64,000 bases of DNA. Source: Chaenocephalus aceratus (Eukaryota > Chordata > Actinopteri > Perciformes > Channichthyidae). Positions 14,498-28,400 of this stretch are shown piece after piece; position 1 is the first letter of the stretch, and the number at the start of each line of letters is the position of its first letter. The notes under the pieces are model-generated. The model searched no databases and was not told where the DNA came from. It saw only the letters and a list, made by a program, of their open reading frames with translations. The stretch covers positions 20,400,941 through 20,464,940 of the forward strand of contig CM043798.1 in NCBI GenBank assembly GCA_023974075.1. Reading direction: 5' to 3'. The position numbers and the translations under genes are program-made.

Positions 14498-17400
14498 TTG
14501 TTAAACGATTTTTAACATAAATGTCAGCCATCAGAAACTGATACTTGTATTGGCTGTGGAATAACTTGGAAAGAGTTGACAGACATAATAGCTATCTGTT
14601 TCACATACTTAAAGAAGCACTTAAAAAAAAACCCTTAAATATCACGTTGGTTCAATGTTATTGATGTCAAGGCCTGTTTCAAGTTTGACTACTTTATTAG
14701 TTTCTGGGGGAGCAATCAATAGAGATAGAGAAGAATACACATTCAAAAAGATGTGTATAGCCTCTAGAAAAATGTGAACAAACAGATCTCTTAGTGCTAC
14801 ATGCCTCCATCTTGGAAACCATAAACCCACACATAAAACAAGAATCTGACATTGCTGCCACAGAGACAGACATTTTGTAGGAATGCAATTTGAACAGCAG
14901 GGCAGTTCAAGTTGTGTCTAGTACAAAGTGTGCTTCAATATTTGTGTTCCCCCCGCTGCAATAGAGGTCCTCTTCATTCAAGGACCCATATGTGTATTTG
15001 TCTACACTTAGTTTCTCTGGTTTTTAAACCCAGTAAACATCAAAACTCTCTGCTAAAATCAGCTGCCTGTATGGCAACATTGCATTGCAGTTTTACTACT
15101 TATAAGCAGTAGCTTTTCATAAGTCATTGTCTGATATGGGACGCTTATTGATTATTTCAACTTTATAAGATACTGCCCGATTAGGATGAAAAGGCAGCTA
15201 GAGAAGCAGGAAAGTAAAGCTGAGTCCATGAGTGTCTGTGTTTTAACAACAGCCTTTCTACATTCAATAATATGTGATCCCTGATGTCTGTTACTTAGAA
15301 AAGTTGGCTTTCTTATCTAGAGTAATCCATCAGTGCACCAACAAACTACTTAATGAGCTGAACGAATAGGAGCCAAAAGAAGAAAAAAAACAACGTTGTC
15401 AATGTATGAGTGGCAATACCTTCAAAGGCTTAACTTTGATCTATCTGAAAATAGAATTAAAACCCAAGACATTCCAGCTATTTCTCTGCATCAAATAATA
15501 ATGTAAGGGAACATTATTCATTCCAGCAATGTTCACTGGCACAATATGTCCTCTAAACATCTTCATTTATTTTAAATTGTCCCCAGCTTCACTAACTTAC
15601 TCTTTTCATATGCTACTAAGATACAGCACTTGTTCGATCAATGTTCAACCTGCCCACATGTCTGCTTGAAAAAAAAAAAAAGAACAAATGGAATATATGT
15701 TCTTTTCATTGCTGTTTACATTTCTATCAAAAATGATGGAAGCTCAATGCCTATTAAAATGTCTCTTTAGTGTTTGGTACATTTACAGTGGCACGTTTTA
15801 TGTAGGCCTACTGTTTTAAAAAAAAAAAAGAAGTACTTTACACCGTTTTTCATTGTTTTTGTTTCTTATTTGAGGATTCATCACTTATATTTCACTTAAT
15901 TTAAGAATATATTCAAACATCACATGGTGTACTCCCTTAGCTAGTATGCACAAGCTATTTGAATGGGCTGTGTTAAACCCACAGTATACACTTTAACTCA
16001 GTAGAATAAAGCATGTTCTGAAACGGGCCAGAGGGTTGTGCTGAGAAAAGAAGGTATCCCCTACCACACTATAATTAAAGCGGAGAAAGGAGTATTATTC
16101 TTCATATTTTCTTCAGCTTTGAGTACAAGCTCTCAAGAGACTTGAAAAAACCCTCTGGGACCACAACAAAAACTAAAGCTATGTACAAGTCATAATCAAA
16201 ATGTAAATGTAGTAGGGGGTAGCCCCACTACTGGAAATAAAAACACAACAGAACAACATGCGTTCATGGAGAGAATACTTTCTTCATTATTTTCCTTTTT
16301 CAATGTTCCTGCATTTATTCTTGATTCATTCAATCCATAAACCTATTACTCCTAAACCCTTCATCCACTGAACACATTTCCGCCTTTCTCTGCGTTACAG
16401 CAAAACCAATTTACTGCTCCACTATTTTCCCGCTTCATATGGACCACTCCCGAGCCAAATTACAATCTTACCGTCAAATAAGCAGTCTATAAAAAGCCCT
16501 ATATGTTCATCAGTGTTGCGTTCAGAATGCTGCGAGATTTATCATTACCAATACAAGAATCCTGAATCAACAGCTACTGCCCCATCACAGTGACACGTTA
16601 AGAGAGTGGTCAGATGAAGCATTTGGTATTTTTTGTGCACTGTTTAGTTCAAAAAAGAGATGAATTATTGCAAATAGTCAACATTAAACTGTGTCTTTCA
16701 ATCTAAGCCCTAATTGTATCAAAGCTGACACCAATACAGTATGAATTGTACATTACAGAGATCGTGGTTTCTCTGAAGGTATCCAGGAAGCTGACAAAAG
16801 TAAAAATCAAAGGCTTTCATCTGGACTTTTTTCTTTATTTCACAATCTTCTGTTTTTGGTCTGTTACACTGCTAAGATGTCTTCATGTTTTGTTTTTTTC
16901 AGGGTTGGGGTATAAAGAAAATGAAAATCTGGCATAACTTACACATCACTAAAGGCTTTAAGAATGCATCCTGCATAATCATGTGAAGGCACACATTCGG
17001 AAGATTCTCCCCAGGGTCGACTTCAATTTCTGGTGCCAATTGAGAGCTTTTTAAGTTTCAATTCTGGCCAGATAGACACAGGGAGGAATGCCTGAGAATT
17101 TCTTTCTTTTTTTAGTCAAGGGAATACAAGGGACACAACCACCAGGGCAAAATTACATTCCCCTTCCTGCTGCCAACTTGGCAAAACCCAGACTTAGAAC
17201 AAACCAGGGGGTGTACATGCTTCATTTCACGAAGAACGAGGACGACCGCGGGCTCTGTGGTATGTGTCTGTCTGTGCGTATGTCTTTCTGACAACCTGTT
17301 AGGGCTTTATGTGTCTGTTATGCAGAGAACATTTGTTTAAGGCTTAATTATTGTTGGCAAGGACCTGCTTGCTCAAAGGACAAGTCGTTTTCCCTCTCTT

Positions 17401-17842
17401 TAGCCTGGGAATCTCTAGTGTGCAATCAGGATAAATGCAACCAGGCAAGCTCATGAGTGTTTAGGCAATTATCCTTTAACTGTTGCGTAACGATTAACAA
17501 ACAAAGCTGGGTTTTAAAAAGGAAATACACAACACCAGAAGTTGAAGTAAAGCTACTTGCTTGTTATTGTAATAATTAACAAAAGTGCAACAACGTTCAC
17601 ATTAAACACAGGCACCAACCTGCTAAACTTTAGCTGCAAAATTGAGCAACAAATGAGTTTTGTTCGACTGCTTCACTTCATTTTCCTCACCACTCTGATT
17701 TGCTTTATGGTTAATATGATTGATTTATATCTCTGTAAAGTGTTTTTCTAGCTTGATAGAGAGTGAAGGTGATGTCCTCGTTCGGTAGCAGTTTAATGTG
17801 TGTGCATGCGTGTGTGTCTGTGAGTTTGGACAGGATATTTAC
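14498..17842. other. Non-coding DNA, no gene recognised
   Basis: AT-rich, with two A-rich homopolymer runs (about 15669 and 15817). Open frames are short and lack protein-like features. Confidence 0.5.
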
Positions 17843-17996
17843 CATGGAGTTTGGTTCCTGGGAGGAGCTACGTGGCATTGTAGCTGAATGAACGCTGCCT
17901 CTTCTGCTGGTCTTGAGCCCTTCAGCCAGCCAGCACCCTGAGGTGCCCAGCAGAGCGGCCACAGCCCAAACACACAGGCTACCCATGAGTGCTTAC
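17843..17996 (-). other. Candidate signal-peptide exon of an unidentified gene
   Basis: On the minus strand a long T-rich tract ending CATACAG precedes an ATG at 17986. The frame opens MGSLCVWAVAALLGTSGCWL, which looks like a secretory signal peptide, and runs 48 codons to a donor-like CCATG|GTAAAT at 17843/17842. The AG of the putative acceptor is followed by GTAAGC, so the same site could instead be a 5' donor of an upstream segment, which weakens the case. The family is not recognised. It may belong to the same minus-strand transcript as the possible 5' exon near 35.2 kb and the microexon at 11.9 kb. Could be chance. Confidence 0.28.
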
Positions 17997-18001
17997 CTGT
18001 A

Positions 18002-18923
18002 TGGAAAAGTAAAAAAACAAGGCACACAACATTTAGACTCAATTATGTGGTAAAGTTTATATTGATAAAACAAGTTACAAGCCATTTTCGTATTCATAAC
18101 ACATAATCGTATTTATGTTCTGTTATCAATATAAAATGTGTATTGGTTAATTTAGTGAATAAACCATTTTAAAGATGTGTCTGATCTGTGATTTTATTCT
18201 TTCCTTATACTATTTGTGTGCAAATTAATGAATGACTGGTGATATAATTGTGGGTTTAACACCTTGTTTTCAAGCAGGCAAAATGAGCATCATTGTGTTT
18301 TCATGGGAGATAATAAAGACTGATGATCCAAACTCACTTTCAAATAAACTCGTGTTTAGTAGTGTATGTGATCTTGTCTTTTTTATGTGCAATAAAATAG
18401 ATACAAATGTTGCATGAATGTCTGCAGGGTAAGTGAGACAGAGGAGAACACATTTCAGAGTTGAAAGCGTCTTGAATCAGTCGATATTTCAAGGCAGACA
18501 TGACGAAAGAAAATATGTTATGCCATAAAGAAGGCAAATATTGACAGGCTAAAAGAGAATACCAATAACTCAATAAAGCTGTGTGAATAGCATATATTAC
18601 TGATATTGTGTCATTTTCCAAGGCTTCTTTGAAATCCTGTGATATATGCCTCTGTATTTTATACACCCAATATTATGTTCATTCACACACGGTTACACAC
18701 AATGGATAACATATTGTACACTCACACAAACTGAGCCCACACAAGCACATGAACACACCGCATAATACGGCAACGTGAGCATCAAAGCCCACACTGATAT
18801 AGATAATTATCTGTATTACAAAGGACACAGAACATCTTTTGATGTCAACAAAGAGACAACCCTCTGAAGTCGCGGAGTGGGTATGAATTCAGCAGATCAA
18901 TTTCCCTGCTGTGACAAAGAGAC

Positions 18924-18928
<5 letters not shown>
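18002..18928. other. Non-coding DNA, no gene recognised
   Basis: No recognisable coding or mobile content. It leads into the CA array. Confidence 0.5.

Positions 18929-18986
<58 letters not shown>
18929..18986. repeat. (CA)n microsatellite
   Basis: Uninterrupted CA dinucleotides, 29 units, preceded by a short impure ACACACG stretch. Confidence 0.97.
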
Positions 18987-18988
<2 letters not shown>

Positions 18989-20549
18989 TCACATTCAAAT
19001 CTTCAGAAAAAAAATACATACATCCCAACTGTTCTGATAAAAGCACCTGAATAAAAGCTGCAGTGAAACATTATTTTCAGGTAATCCTGTTCCTCTGGTG
19101 AATAATATTGAAAATGGCAAGTATGCATTTAACGATTAAATGTTAAAATGTGTTTAATGGTGCTACTCTGGAGGACCCATAAGCTCAAGGGTGAATAAAC
19201 CAGACAGCTATTCATTTCAGCTGCAATAAGATCACTAAATCATGTTCATAGGGGAATAAAGTCATAATAATATGACAACCTCTCATTAAAGCGCAACCCA
19301 ATACACCAAGAACACACACTACAGACACATTAAATAGTAGAGTAGCAACAAATAATGAAATCATATCTGCTTTCCCAAACATTATTTATTGCAGGGATAT
19401 TGTCCTTGGTGTATGCTGCATTGCACTGGTTTGTTTTGTATCTTACATCTTTAAGAAAAGACTTGATAAGAAATATTTATTGGACTCCATCAAAGCACAA
19501 ACTTCTGTTGTGTCTAATCAGCTGATGTGGATCGTTATGTGACACAGCAGTTTGTTATGTCTGTGTTTATTGTTTTTATTGTGGTCTTAAACTTTATTAT
19601 GGGATTTTATTTTGTATTTTACAGCATCGCCAGTCTGAAAACAAATGTCCCTTTGGGGGCCATAAAGTGTGCAATTGAACTGAAAGAAGGGCACATGTGA
19701 TGCATCTCAAACAGCGCAGGGGTTTGTGGTGTTATGTGTCCGCAGCATCTCCTCACTAGAATATTTAATATTGAAAGGGTGTTGTGATTCACCTTGACCT
19801 GTAGATGCCGTCGTCCTGCTGGCGGCAAATGTGTTTTCTGCTTTACATATCGATTTGTGCATTTTGCAATAAAGAAATAAAGACATATTTTGAAACATAT
19901 CATCATATCAATACACTGATAAGATGAGACACTTTGCAACTGTAATGAACAGTATTTGTCAAAGATAAAATCATCTTTTTCTTTACAATATCACAATGAG
20001 AGTAGAAGAGACAATCCCATTCATATCATATATCATCATGTATCATCATTTATCATATAATCAATGTGCTCCACTATTTTCAATGGCTAGTCACCTCCCT
20101 TCTCACAAGAGCTTTTTCATTGAAAACCTCTGGCTGCATCTGTAAATGAGCTTAATAAAAGCATAGACTTGAGCAAGAAAACCGACATTGATCCAAAATA
20201 CGAGAAAGTGGATGCAGGAAGATTTGCCCCTGTCGTTATGAGTATCATTATGTGTGATCATTTGTATATTGATTATTAGAGTATGTATGACCCAACTCCT
20301 ACAGTCCATTTACTCTCATTTTTCAACTTTCTCTCGCAGTCCTTTTGAGGAAACTGAAGCTGGCCTAGATGTCAAACTTTGAGATGTGTTTGAAAGCTCA
20401 GGAAAAAAGCTAGTAAGTGGACTCGTAAGTAAACGTTTTCTTGTTACACATAGAGCTACCAATTGGACAAGAATTAATTAAGTATGCTTATGAAATTATA
20501 ATCTGCAAAATAATGAGAAGTGTCAAATAAGTGCTGTAAAACAATATTT
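18987..20549. other. Non-coding DNA, no gene recognised
   Basis: Short frames only. A small ATCAT-rich stretch near 20022-20062 is low-complexity. Confidence 0.5.
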
Positions 20550-21372
20550 GTGACCCGCTCTATCGAAATCAGTCGGAAGTCGCAACGGCTCATTTCAAAA
20601 TAAACGTGGATTTGTGTAAAAACTAGTTTTTCGGGGGTTCGGGCGTTTTGTTTGATTTTAAATAAACAAAGTCTTGGCTTTCAGAACATGAAACTTTTAT
20701 TGCCAAAATCTCCCGTTAAATACATTTTTGAAGCTTGTAAAGGGAAGAAGACACAGGTACCTCTCAACTCGCACTCGGCTCTTCCGCAGCGCCGCCCCCC
20801 TCCCTCCGGCTGAAATTATGAAGTAAAGGCGTATAGTAATCATAGATAACACGGCAGGGTCCGTTACAGTTTGTTTTCTTCTGATTCCAAATAAACAAAG
20901 TCTTGGCTTCCAGAATATTAAACTTGTTTCGGCAAATTCAGATGATAAATACAATTTTGAAGCTTGTAAAGGCATAATTACAAGCGGAGAACGGAGTAAC
21001 TTGACGTCACAGCAGGAATAACAACAGCCGGCGTTTCTCGTGAAGGTTTTCCCCGGGAAACAAGCGCAAAAATACACAAACACACACACACACACTCGCG
21101 AGCTTCCCCCAGACCAGTAATACAAACGAAAATATGTTTCCTCCGTACTACTTTGGTCCTTTATTAGCCGCTAATAACCAGATCGATGGATTCTAGGGAA
21201 GAGGAAACTTTGAAGGCCTTTTTCTCAAAATGATGACTCGGTTGCTTAATATTTGGAGTACAACAACAATCCTGATATCAGTAGAAAGCTAGGAATCTCC
21301 TCTTTACAACAGTGTATATAACTCAAAATGTGTCTTCGGGTCAATGCGACTGATTTAGATGGAGCAGGTCAC
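20550..21372. mobile_element. Non-autonomous DNA transposon, 823 bp, with internal duplication
   Basis: Terminal inverted repeats of about 26 bp bound the element: the left starts GTGACCCGCTCTATC and the right reads GTGACCTGCTCCATC on the other strand, matching at about 23 of 26 positions. ATTT lies directly outside both ends (20546-20549 and 21373-21376) and may be a 4-bp target duplication. Inside, a segment of about 85 bp starting AAATAAACAAAGTCTTGGCT occurs twice in direct orientation (from about 20661 and about 20889). There is no transposase frame, so this would need an enzyme in trans. Superfamily not assigned. Confidence 0.75.
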
Positions 21373-22937
21373 ATTTGTGTAAAACATCATGGAACATCAT
21401 TTAGCAAAAACAAAAATTCCCCTAGAAATCACCTTTATTATAATATGTAGCTATATCTTCTTTGCAGCACTGCTAACCATAGGAAATAAAGTCCTGTCAG
21501 TGTTTACATCATTTGGCAAGGAACCACCAACATCCTTCAGCTAGCTAGCCGGAGGCTAAGGGCCCTCACAGATGAAAGCTCTCTCTTGTTAAATTAAACA
21601 CCAAATGAGATCTGCCAGTCACTGTCTTAATGTGTGGCCTGGCCTCCTGGTGTTGGCCTACACACAGCTCAACACACTTTGTTCATTTGTACACACACAA
21701 ACAGAGCCTTGGGGGTGTGGATTGAATGGTCCATTTTGAAATTCATCAGGAGGGAGAAAGTCTATGAGGAAGCCATTATTCGAGCAGCATATTAAAAAGC
21801 TTAAAGAGACAGAGTGTCCCTTTTGGCAGCTTCAGTCAGATCAGACTGCTTCAATGTACTTGTATTACAAAAAGACTCAATATGCCAAACATTAAATATA
21901 ATCTATTCACATCCAAGCTACCTTCAAGCCCTATTTCCACTTTTTCATGTTTCTTTCTTTCAGAACTTCACATTTAAAGGGCACAAAAGTACTGTTGGGC
22001 ACTGAAGAGTCCTGCAGAGCGACCTGCAGCTTCTTCCAGTCGCTTACTTTCTGGAAGTTAATTTCATTTTCTTTATATGTCTTGCAGGTAAAGAGGAAAG
22101 TGCTTTTTAAATTATAACCTGAGCCACGTAATTAAATGAATCACAAGCTTGTAATAAAAGGTTTAAAAATGAAAAAGTGAGAAGAAACAAAAGGGACGAA
22201 TACAAAACAGGAGGAAATGAACATGACGTACAGAATTGTGAGGGACTGACTTGATATACATACTGTATAAACTGTGAGTATTGTATTAACACAGACTTGT
22301 TGTGTCCAATAGGGAATAACAAATGATAACTTGTAGACCATACCACATTTTGACTTTCATTGGTTGTTTGGGTTGCTGACAATCCAGGAATTGAAGATCT
22401 ATTCTATATCTTTAAACGTAATGAAACTAAAGGAAGAAGTCAGCTTAATGCCTGAAATGTGCAGCGCTCGGGTTCAGTAAAGCACCATCTGCTCACCATC
22501 ACGTTTTAAGATGGGGCATTTGGAGCAAGGTGACATCTCACAAGCCTTTCAGACGCATCAGCGACATTCAGACTTGTTTCTAGGTCGAGGTAAAATATAA
22601 ATGTTCACCCACTGTTTAATTTTGAATGACTGCAAAGGTTTCTTAATGAATGCATGGATAGGCACATGGACACACACACACAAACAGCCTGGTCTCATGA
22701 AGATATGGGATTGTTAAAGATGTGAAATGTCTCAGACCTGCATGAGAGCATTTGAATGATTAACGTTTGAAATAGGTTTCATCATGATTGAGTTTCCTTT
22801 CAATATTTCTAAATGAATCGTAATGTGTGAGAGACTATTCAAGAGGCTAATATGAGTATATGAGTAGACTTTAGATTTAAGTTGGTATTCTGCATTTAAA
22901 CAATAGAAATACCTTATCTATGTTTTTCTAAGAGCTC
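21373..22937. other. Non-coding DNA, no gene recognised
   Basis: No recognisable coding or mobile features, only short open frames. Confidence 0.5.
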
Positions 22938-22944
22938 AAAGTTA

Positions 22945-23241
22945 GAACACAGGATAGAATTTAAAATTCTTCTTCTCGCCTACAAAGCCCTTAATGGGCA
23001 GGCGCCATCTTACCTTAAAGAACTCATTATACCCTACTGTCCTACTAGGGCATTGCGTTCCAAGAATGCAGGGTTGTTGGTTGTTCCTAGAATCTCTAAA
23101 AGTACAATGGGAGCCAGAGCCTTTTCTTATCAAGCTCCACATTTGTGGAATCAGCTTCCAGTTTGTGTTCGGGCGGCAGACACCCTATCCGTTTTTAAGA
23201 GTGCGCTTAAGACCTTCCTTTTTGATAAAGCTTATAGTTAG
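22945..23241 (+). pseudogene. LINE reverse transcriptase, C-terminal fragment
   Basis: About 98 codons are open to a TAG at 23239-23241. Motifs typical of the region after the polymerase core in L2/CR1-group ORF2 proteins are visible: AYKALNGQAPSYL, RALRSKNAG, GARAFSYQAPHLWNQLP and FKSALKTFLF. The polymerase catalytic motifs and the endonuclease are absent because of 5' truncation, so this is non-functional. The fragment itself has no internal stop. Confidence 0.85.
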
Positions 23242-23840
23242 GGCTGATTAGATTCAGCCCCTAGTTTTGCTGATATAGGCTTAGTTTGTCGGGGGACATC
23301 TTACTTCTTCCTTCTCTCTGTCTATACCCGTGTACTCTCATGTTCCGATTAACCCAGCTTCCCCAAATGTCCTTCTTTTTGGTGTCTATATACGCTGGGA
23401 TCCGGAGTCATGGATGATCCTGCGGTCCTGTGTCCTGGATCGCGAGTGCTGGATCTTGGGTCGTGGCTGTGGTCCTGGATCATAAGTCCTGGATGGATAT
23501 CCTCGTGGATTCATCTTCCTATTATACACACATGCATTTCCAAACATCTGGACTACCTATGTTGCAAATGTATTATCTTTTCAATTTACACACGGCATCT
23601 ATTGCACGTCTGTCCGTCCTGGGAGAGGGATCCCTCCTCTGTTGCTCTCCCTGAGGTTTCTCCCATTTTTCCCTTTAAACTGGGTTTTCTTTGGAAGTTT
23701 TTCCTTGTACGATGTGAGGGTCTAAGGACAGAGGGTGTCGTATTGTCATACTGATATTCTGTACACACTGTGAAGACCACTGAGACAAATGTAACATTTG
23801 TGATATTGGGCTATATAAATAAACATTGATTGATTGATTG
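22945..23840 (+). mobile_element. 5'-truncated LINE (L2/Rex1-like) with 7-bp target duplication
   Basis: The element starts inside the C-terminal part of a reverse-transcriptase ORF, has a 3' UTR of about 600 bp and ends in GGGCTATATAAATAAACATT followed by (GATT)n/(TTGA)n. AAAGTTA occurs immediately before (22938-22944) and after (23841-23847), a target-site duplication that fixes both ends. Truncation at the 5' side is the usual outcome of target-primed reverse transcription. The 3' end is of a type common in teleost genomes. Exact family name not assigned. Confidence 0.88.
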
Positions 23841-23847
23841 AAAGTTA

Positions 23848-25017
23848 CTTTGTGTTAAGTTGTTGACCAAACAATACACCAGTAAAAAAAACGTTATCTC
23901 ACTATTCTTTAAAATTGTTTAATGATTATATTGTACTATATTACACAATAATAATCTAATGTATAGCCTCACCCCACTTTTCTTTGCCACAGTCAAAACT
24001 TCTTCATCCGGCAGTTTTCTCACTTCAAAAATGAATTGCTCTTCACTTTGCTAAAAAGTAACTTATTTTAATTTGACTATACAGTAAACACGAGATGTGG
24101 TGAACTAAAATGTGAGGCTCTTATCAAAGTATGATTACACACATCTAGACTAAATTGGAACAAATGTTGACCCTGAGCCTGGGGGAGTAAGTCTGGCTTT
24201 TGGGAGAAAATGATAATTGCGTGATTATGTGACAATTTCTATAACTTCTAACACAGACAACACCAAAGCCCTTTCTTCCTCTGTGTGAAAAAGTACAAAA
24301 CATCTGGCTCTGCTCTGAAGAGAACGAACAAACTGTCAGGCTGCGGATAATGGTGATATGTGTTGGCAATATCATGTATGGATCCTAGAGAACATAATGT
24401 TCCCCTGCAGTGATGTTGACTAATGTTACCGGTTTCTTTTGTGGAAAGCATTTTTTACTATTTTCAATGTTTGACTAGGGTGTATTTTCAACTTATCTTT
24501 TGATAAACTGGTCATAAATCTATGGGCAAGATTCACCTTGCCAGGCATTACAAAAACATAGTCGGGAATTAGCCGAACAAAGGCATTCACTTTAGAAAGC
24601 ATTTATCATAACCTGAATTCTTCACTATCTAACCACAATTGGAAGAAGTTTATGTTTGTATGTACTACTGTATGTTGGTATGGAAGTGAAGTGTTGAGTG
24701 GGAAGTTGTTCAAATGAGAGGCTCTCCAGAAAGCTGCAAGCAGCAATGTGGAGATCCAAGCAATCAGCACACTTCTTTCTTTTTTTAACAGTGTTAGTTA
24801 AAACATGATATGCTAATATTATGCTAAAGAAAAATGTTAACAAACAGAAAACAAAATGTGCAGATATTTTGTTATGAGTATTTTCCTGTCACAATGATGA
24901 TGGCATAAACGTACCACCACCTACAATTTGTGTACCTCTATGTTCTATGTTCTTGCATTGATTTATAACAAATGCAAGACAAATGCCATGCAAATGTTAG
25001 CATGCATACAGTCGTCT
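23848..25017. other. Non-coding DNA, no gene recognised
   Basis: AT-rich with short frames only. Confidence 0.5.
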
Positions 25018-25021
25018 TTAA

Positions 25022-25409
25022 AGGTGGGGTAGGTCATTTTGAGAAACCAGCTCGAGTGCGCTAGAATTTGAAAATACACAACCGGAACAAATCTGCCACT
25101 TCCTTCAGACTTTCTTACAGAGCCCCTCCTCCAACACACACGAACGCGCACATGACCAATGAGGGCACGAGATAAGTTTGTGCACAGATGGAAGGCTGAC
25201 AGGCAGGTAGGCCATCCAGTTACTTTAGCGGGCCGGCTCAGATGATTGGTCGTGCTTTTTACAGCGCCACGGCTTCCACAGATGATATTTTGTTATGGAT
25301 TTAAGAATGGAAAATTAAGATATTCGTTGCTATCGGGATGTTAAGAGCATTCCATGGAATATAACAAAAAGTGTCTCTCGAGCCGGTTTCTCAAATACCT
25401 ACCCCACCT
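25022..25409. mobile_element. MITE, 388 bp, with TTAA target duplication
   Basis: The left end AGGTGGGGTAGGT is mirrored at the right end (ACCTACCCCACCT). TTAA stands directly outside both ends (25018-25021 and 25410-25413). The inner part of the ends also pairs (GAGAAACC... against GGTTTCTC...). No transposase frame. TTAA targeting is shared by the piggyBac and Kolobok superfamilies, and the ends alone do not decide between them. Confidence 0.88.
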
Positions 25410-25413
25410 TTAA

Positions 25414-28400
25414 GTCATTTAAAGATGTCAAAACACTATGTTGTCAAAACTTAGATAAGAAGGTCTCAGACCTTATTTGGTTATACCGTATCATTTTAAA
25501 CTTTGAATAGATATGATTTAACTCAAATGGAACTAAATGAGACTAACAGTATTGTAATGAAGTCGAGTCTATTCAAATTGGCGTATAAATGATCTCTGCA
25601 TACGGTTTCTCTTTGTTACGGTATGGGACTGCCTCCACCTGACCTCTGAGAGAAATCCAAGTGATCGTGGAACAGGTTTAGCTCTCCTTCCTGCTCTCTT
25701 TCCAGCTCTGTGCTCCAGCTACGTTTGCTGTCACAGTTACAAATAACACGCGCAGTTCCAGTACAACAGTCAGTCCCCACTCAGCATGCTTCCTCTCTGC
25801 AAGTTGCTGAGCATTTACAAATATTACAAAGTAAGTCGGAATGAGCAGAAAAAAAAAACATCTGTGAACATTGAACACCACTTGCTGAAACCGTAACGTT
25901 TGCAGTTCACTCTTTGAAGTGAAATACTTGCATATGAAGCATTCTATTGAGCATCTGACATCTATGTATTTTTAGAAAATGTTCCTCCAATTATGAGAAG
26001 AACGCTATGTGGAAGAGTGATGTGTTTTGTCAGCTTGGTTAACCTGATAATGTTTAAAATTAGAAGCTAAGATTTGCCCTCAATCATTCTGTGAAGCAGG
26101 TGTCACTGTTTCCCTACATGGTGCATGCCTCAATTTGGAACAAACCTCTCTAGCTGCCTCCAACTCATGCTCCTCTTCAGTTAAATCTCTGCTATCATCC
26201 TGCGGCTGCGACCTATCTGCCTGCACTCAGGTTTCAAACGGCCTCTTCCTCAGTCACATGTCTATGTAGCAGGAAATAGAGCCACCAAGGGGATCACCTT
26301 CGCCCAAAATGTTTTCCGAGACACTTTGCGTGCGGCAGCGATTCGTTCGTCTATTTTTCATTTATTCTTGTTCCTGTGTGGTTGGGGAAGATATGGAAGA
26401 GACCAGAGGTGTCAATCTGTCTGTCAGACAGGCATCAGGATCAGAAGCTCTAACCCTAGTTATCTCCCAGACACTCCAGGTGAAGAGGATATACATTCTT
26501 TCAGCGTTTTCCTCCTTTTATTATTTTTTTTATGACAAGTTATGTGATAAATCTCAGGACGCTCTGGAGTGGTGTTTCCCAAAGAGAATTGATTTAGCAC
26601 AGTAGCCCGGAAAGACAAGGTTATGAACCGTCATTCACTGCAGTGTAAAAGGCTCATAATCATTGCCCCTTGGAAAGGAGACGGTGGTTAAAAGCTGACA
26701 GGCCTTATCAGCCAAGATCCAGGCAGCTCTCAATTAAAAGGATTTTGTTCAGAAAATGTTGAGTTAATTACAAATGGTTAAGACCCAATTAATGATGACT
26801 GTGAGCAGTTGGAACTAAAGGGAATATCCAGACATGGAAGAGTTCATTTCCAGCAATTCAATTTCCAAAACTGGCTATAAGGTTTATAATAGGACCAAAC
26901 CAGTGTTGTTGCACATTTGATCTCTGTCACTTATCATCAATTGACCAGATAATATGAATTGTGAAATGTGTCCCTTGTAATGAGTTATTTTTCACCAAAT
27001 TGCAGTTTCCTTTAAGCGTCCTTTAGTCCTTTGAGCCATGGTTTTACATCCTACATTTTGCTGATGTCTTTCCTTTTTAACATTGTTCTAGGCAACCATG
27101 GGTTTTTGCTCATTGCTGATATGAAAATCAATTAGCAGGCGCTTAAAATGTGTCCAAAGAGATTGATTGTAAAAACATAGACAGGCAATATGCAATAAAT
27201 ACCATTACACGACCAAAAACAACGGTTAGTTTTTTTGTCTCTTATCGGTCCTCTGTCACAATTGTCATACATTTATAAACTAAATCTATTCCTGAAGCAG
27301 CCAGACAGTCAATTTGTTCGGGGACATTTTCAGCCGGTGATTTTGTGCTCGAGTGAGTATTTTCGCAGCAGGATGGTGTATTTGGAATTGAATCCAAATG
27401 AAATATAGTTAACATAATCATGAGTGACACTATCCTTCATTACCATGTACATTACCATGATTATAGTAATGAGGGATAAAGTCACTCAGTGTTACGGTGC
27501 GGCTCATTGGCGTTTTAATAATCTTTGGACAACAATGGTGGTCTAAGGCAGAGAGGAGTAAGCTATACAGGTGCTTGGATATGCAAACAATATTTGTTAT
27601 TAGATCAATTCATTAGTGGTTTTGGTCTTTTCATGGGATTTTCTGACAAATAAGGAAAATATTAATTTCACAACCCTTGAAGAAAGTGTTTGCCAATTGC
27701 TACTTTGTGTACCATATCAAAAAATAATGGAAACCAATGGCTGCCTTGAATGGCAAACAAAACACCCTTTATTACGTTAAATGGTTAGCTGTGAAGTAAA
27801 GCAATTCTGATTTGTAGTAATGAAGATAAAATGTGCAAAACTAAACTAATTAAAGTTCTTTAATGTAAACAGTATGCAGGGAATGTGTTGAGAATAAATA
27901 ACTACATTTGAGAGAAAAAGGAAGAAAAGTATAGCAATTGGTAAACACAATACAACTCTAACATCAGGCAGAAGCCAGAAGCAAACAAGCAGAGCAAATA
28001 ATGTAAGTAACAACAAGGGCATCATTAAAGAAATTAAAATATGCCACAAGAAACATATTGTAGCAGTGATAGAGGAATGAATGTCATGGCTGTTCAGTTA
28101 AAACAACGGAATGTTTCACATTATGTTCTTGTAATAGAGATAAAACAACGAGTCAGCCTCCAAGAAAAGACACAGCAAATACAGAAACAACACAAGGCAG
28201 GTTATGGGGGTTTAGAAAGACCAAATGTCCTTATCAACTTGGCTTCTACTGCTTTACTTCAAAAGTAATGACTACCTGAGACTCTCTCTTTGCCATGTTG
28301 TGTCTCTGGAGCAGAGACAGGGCTTCGGGCTGTGAGGTAGTATTAAGACCCCATCTTGAAAGCAGTGAGAGGAAGAGTAAGAGGCTCCTCCTTTCTGTGT

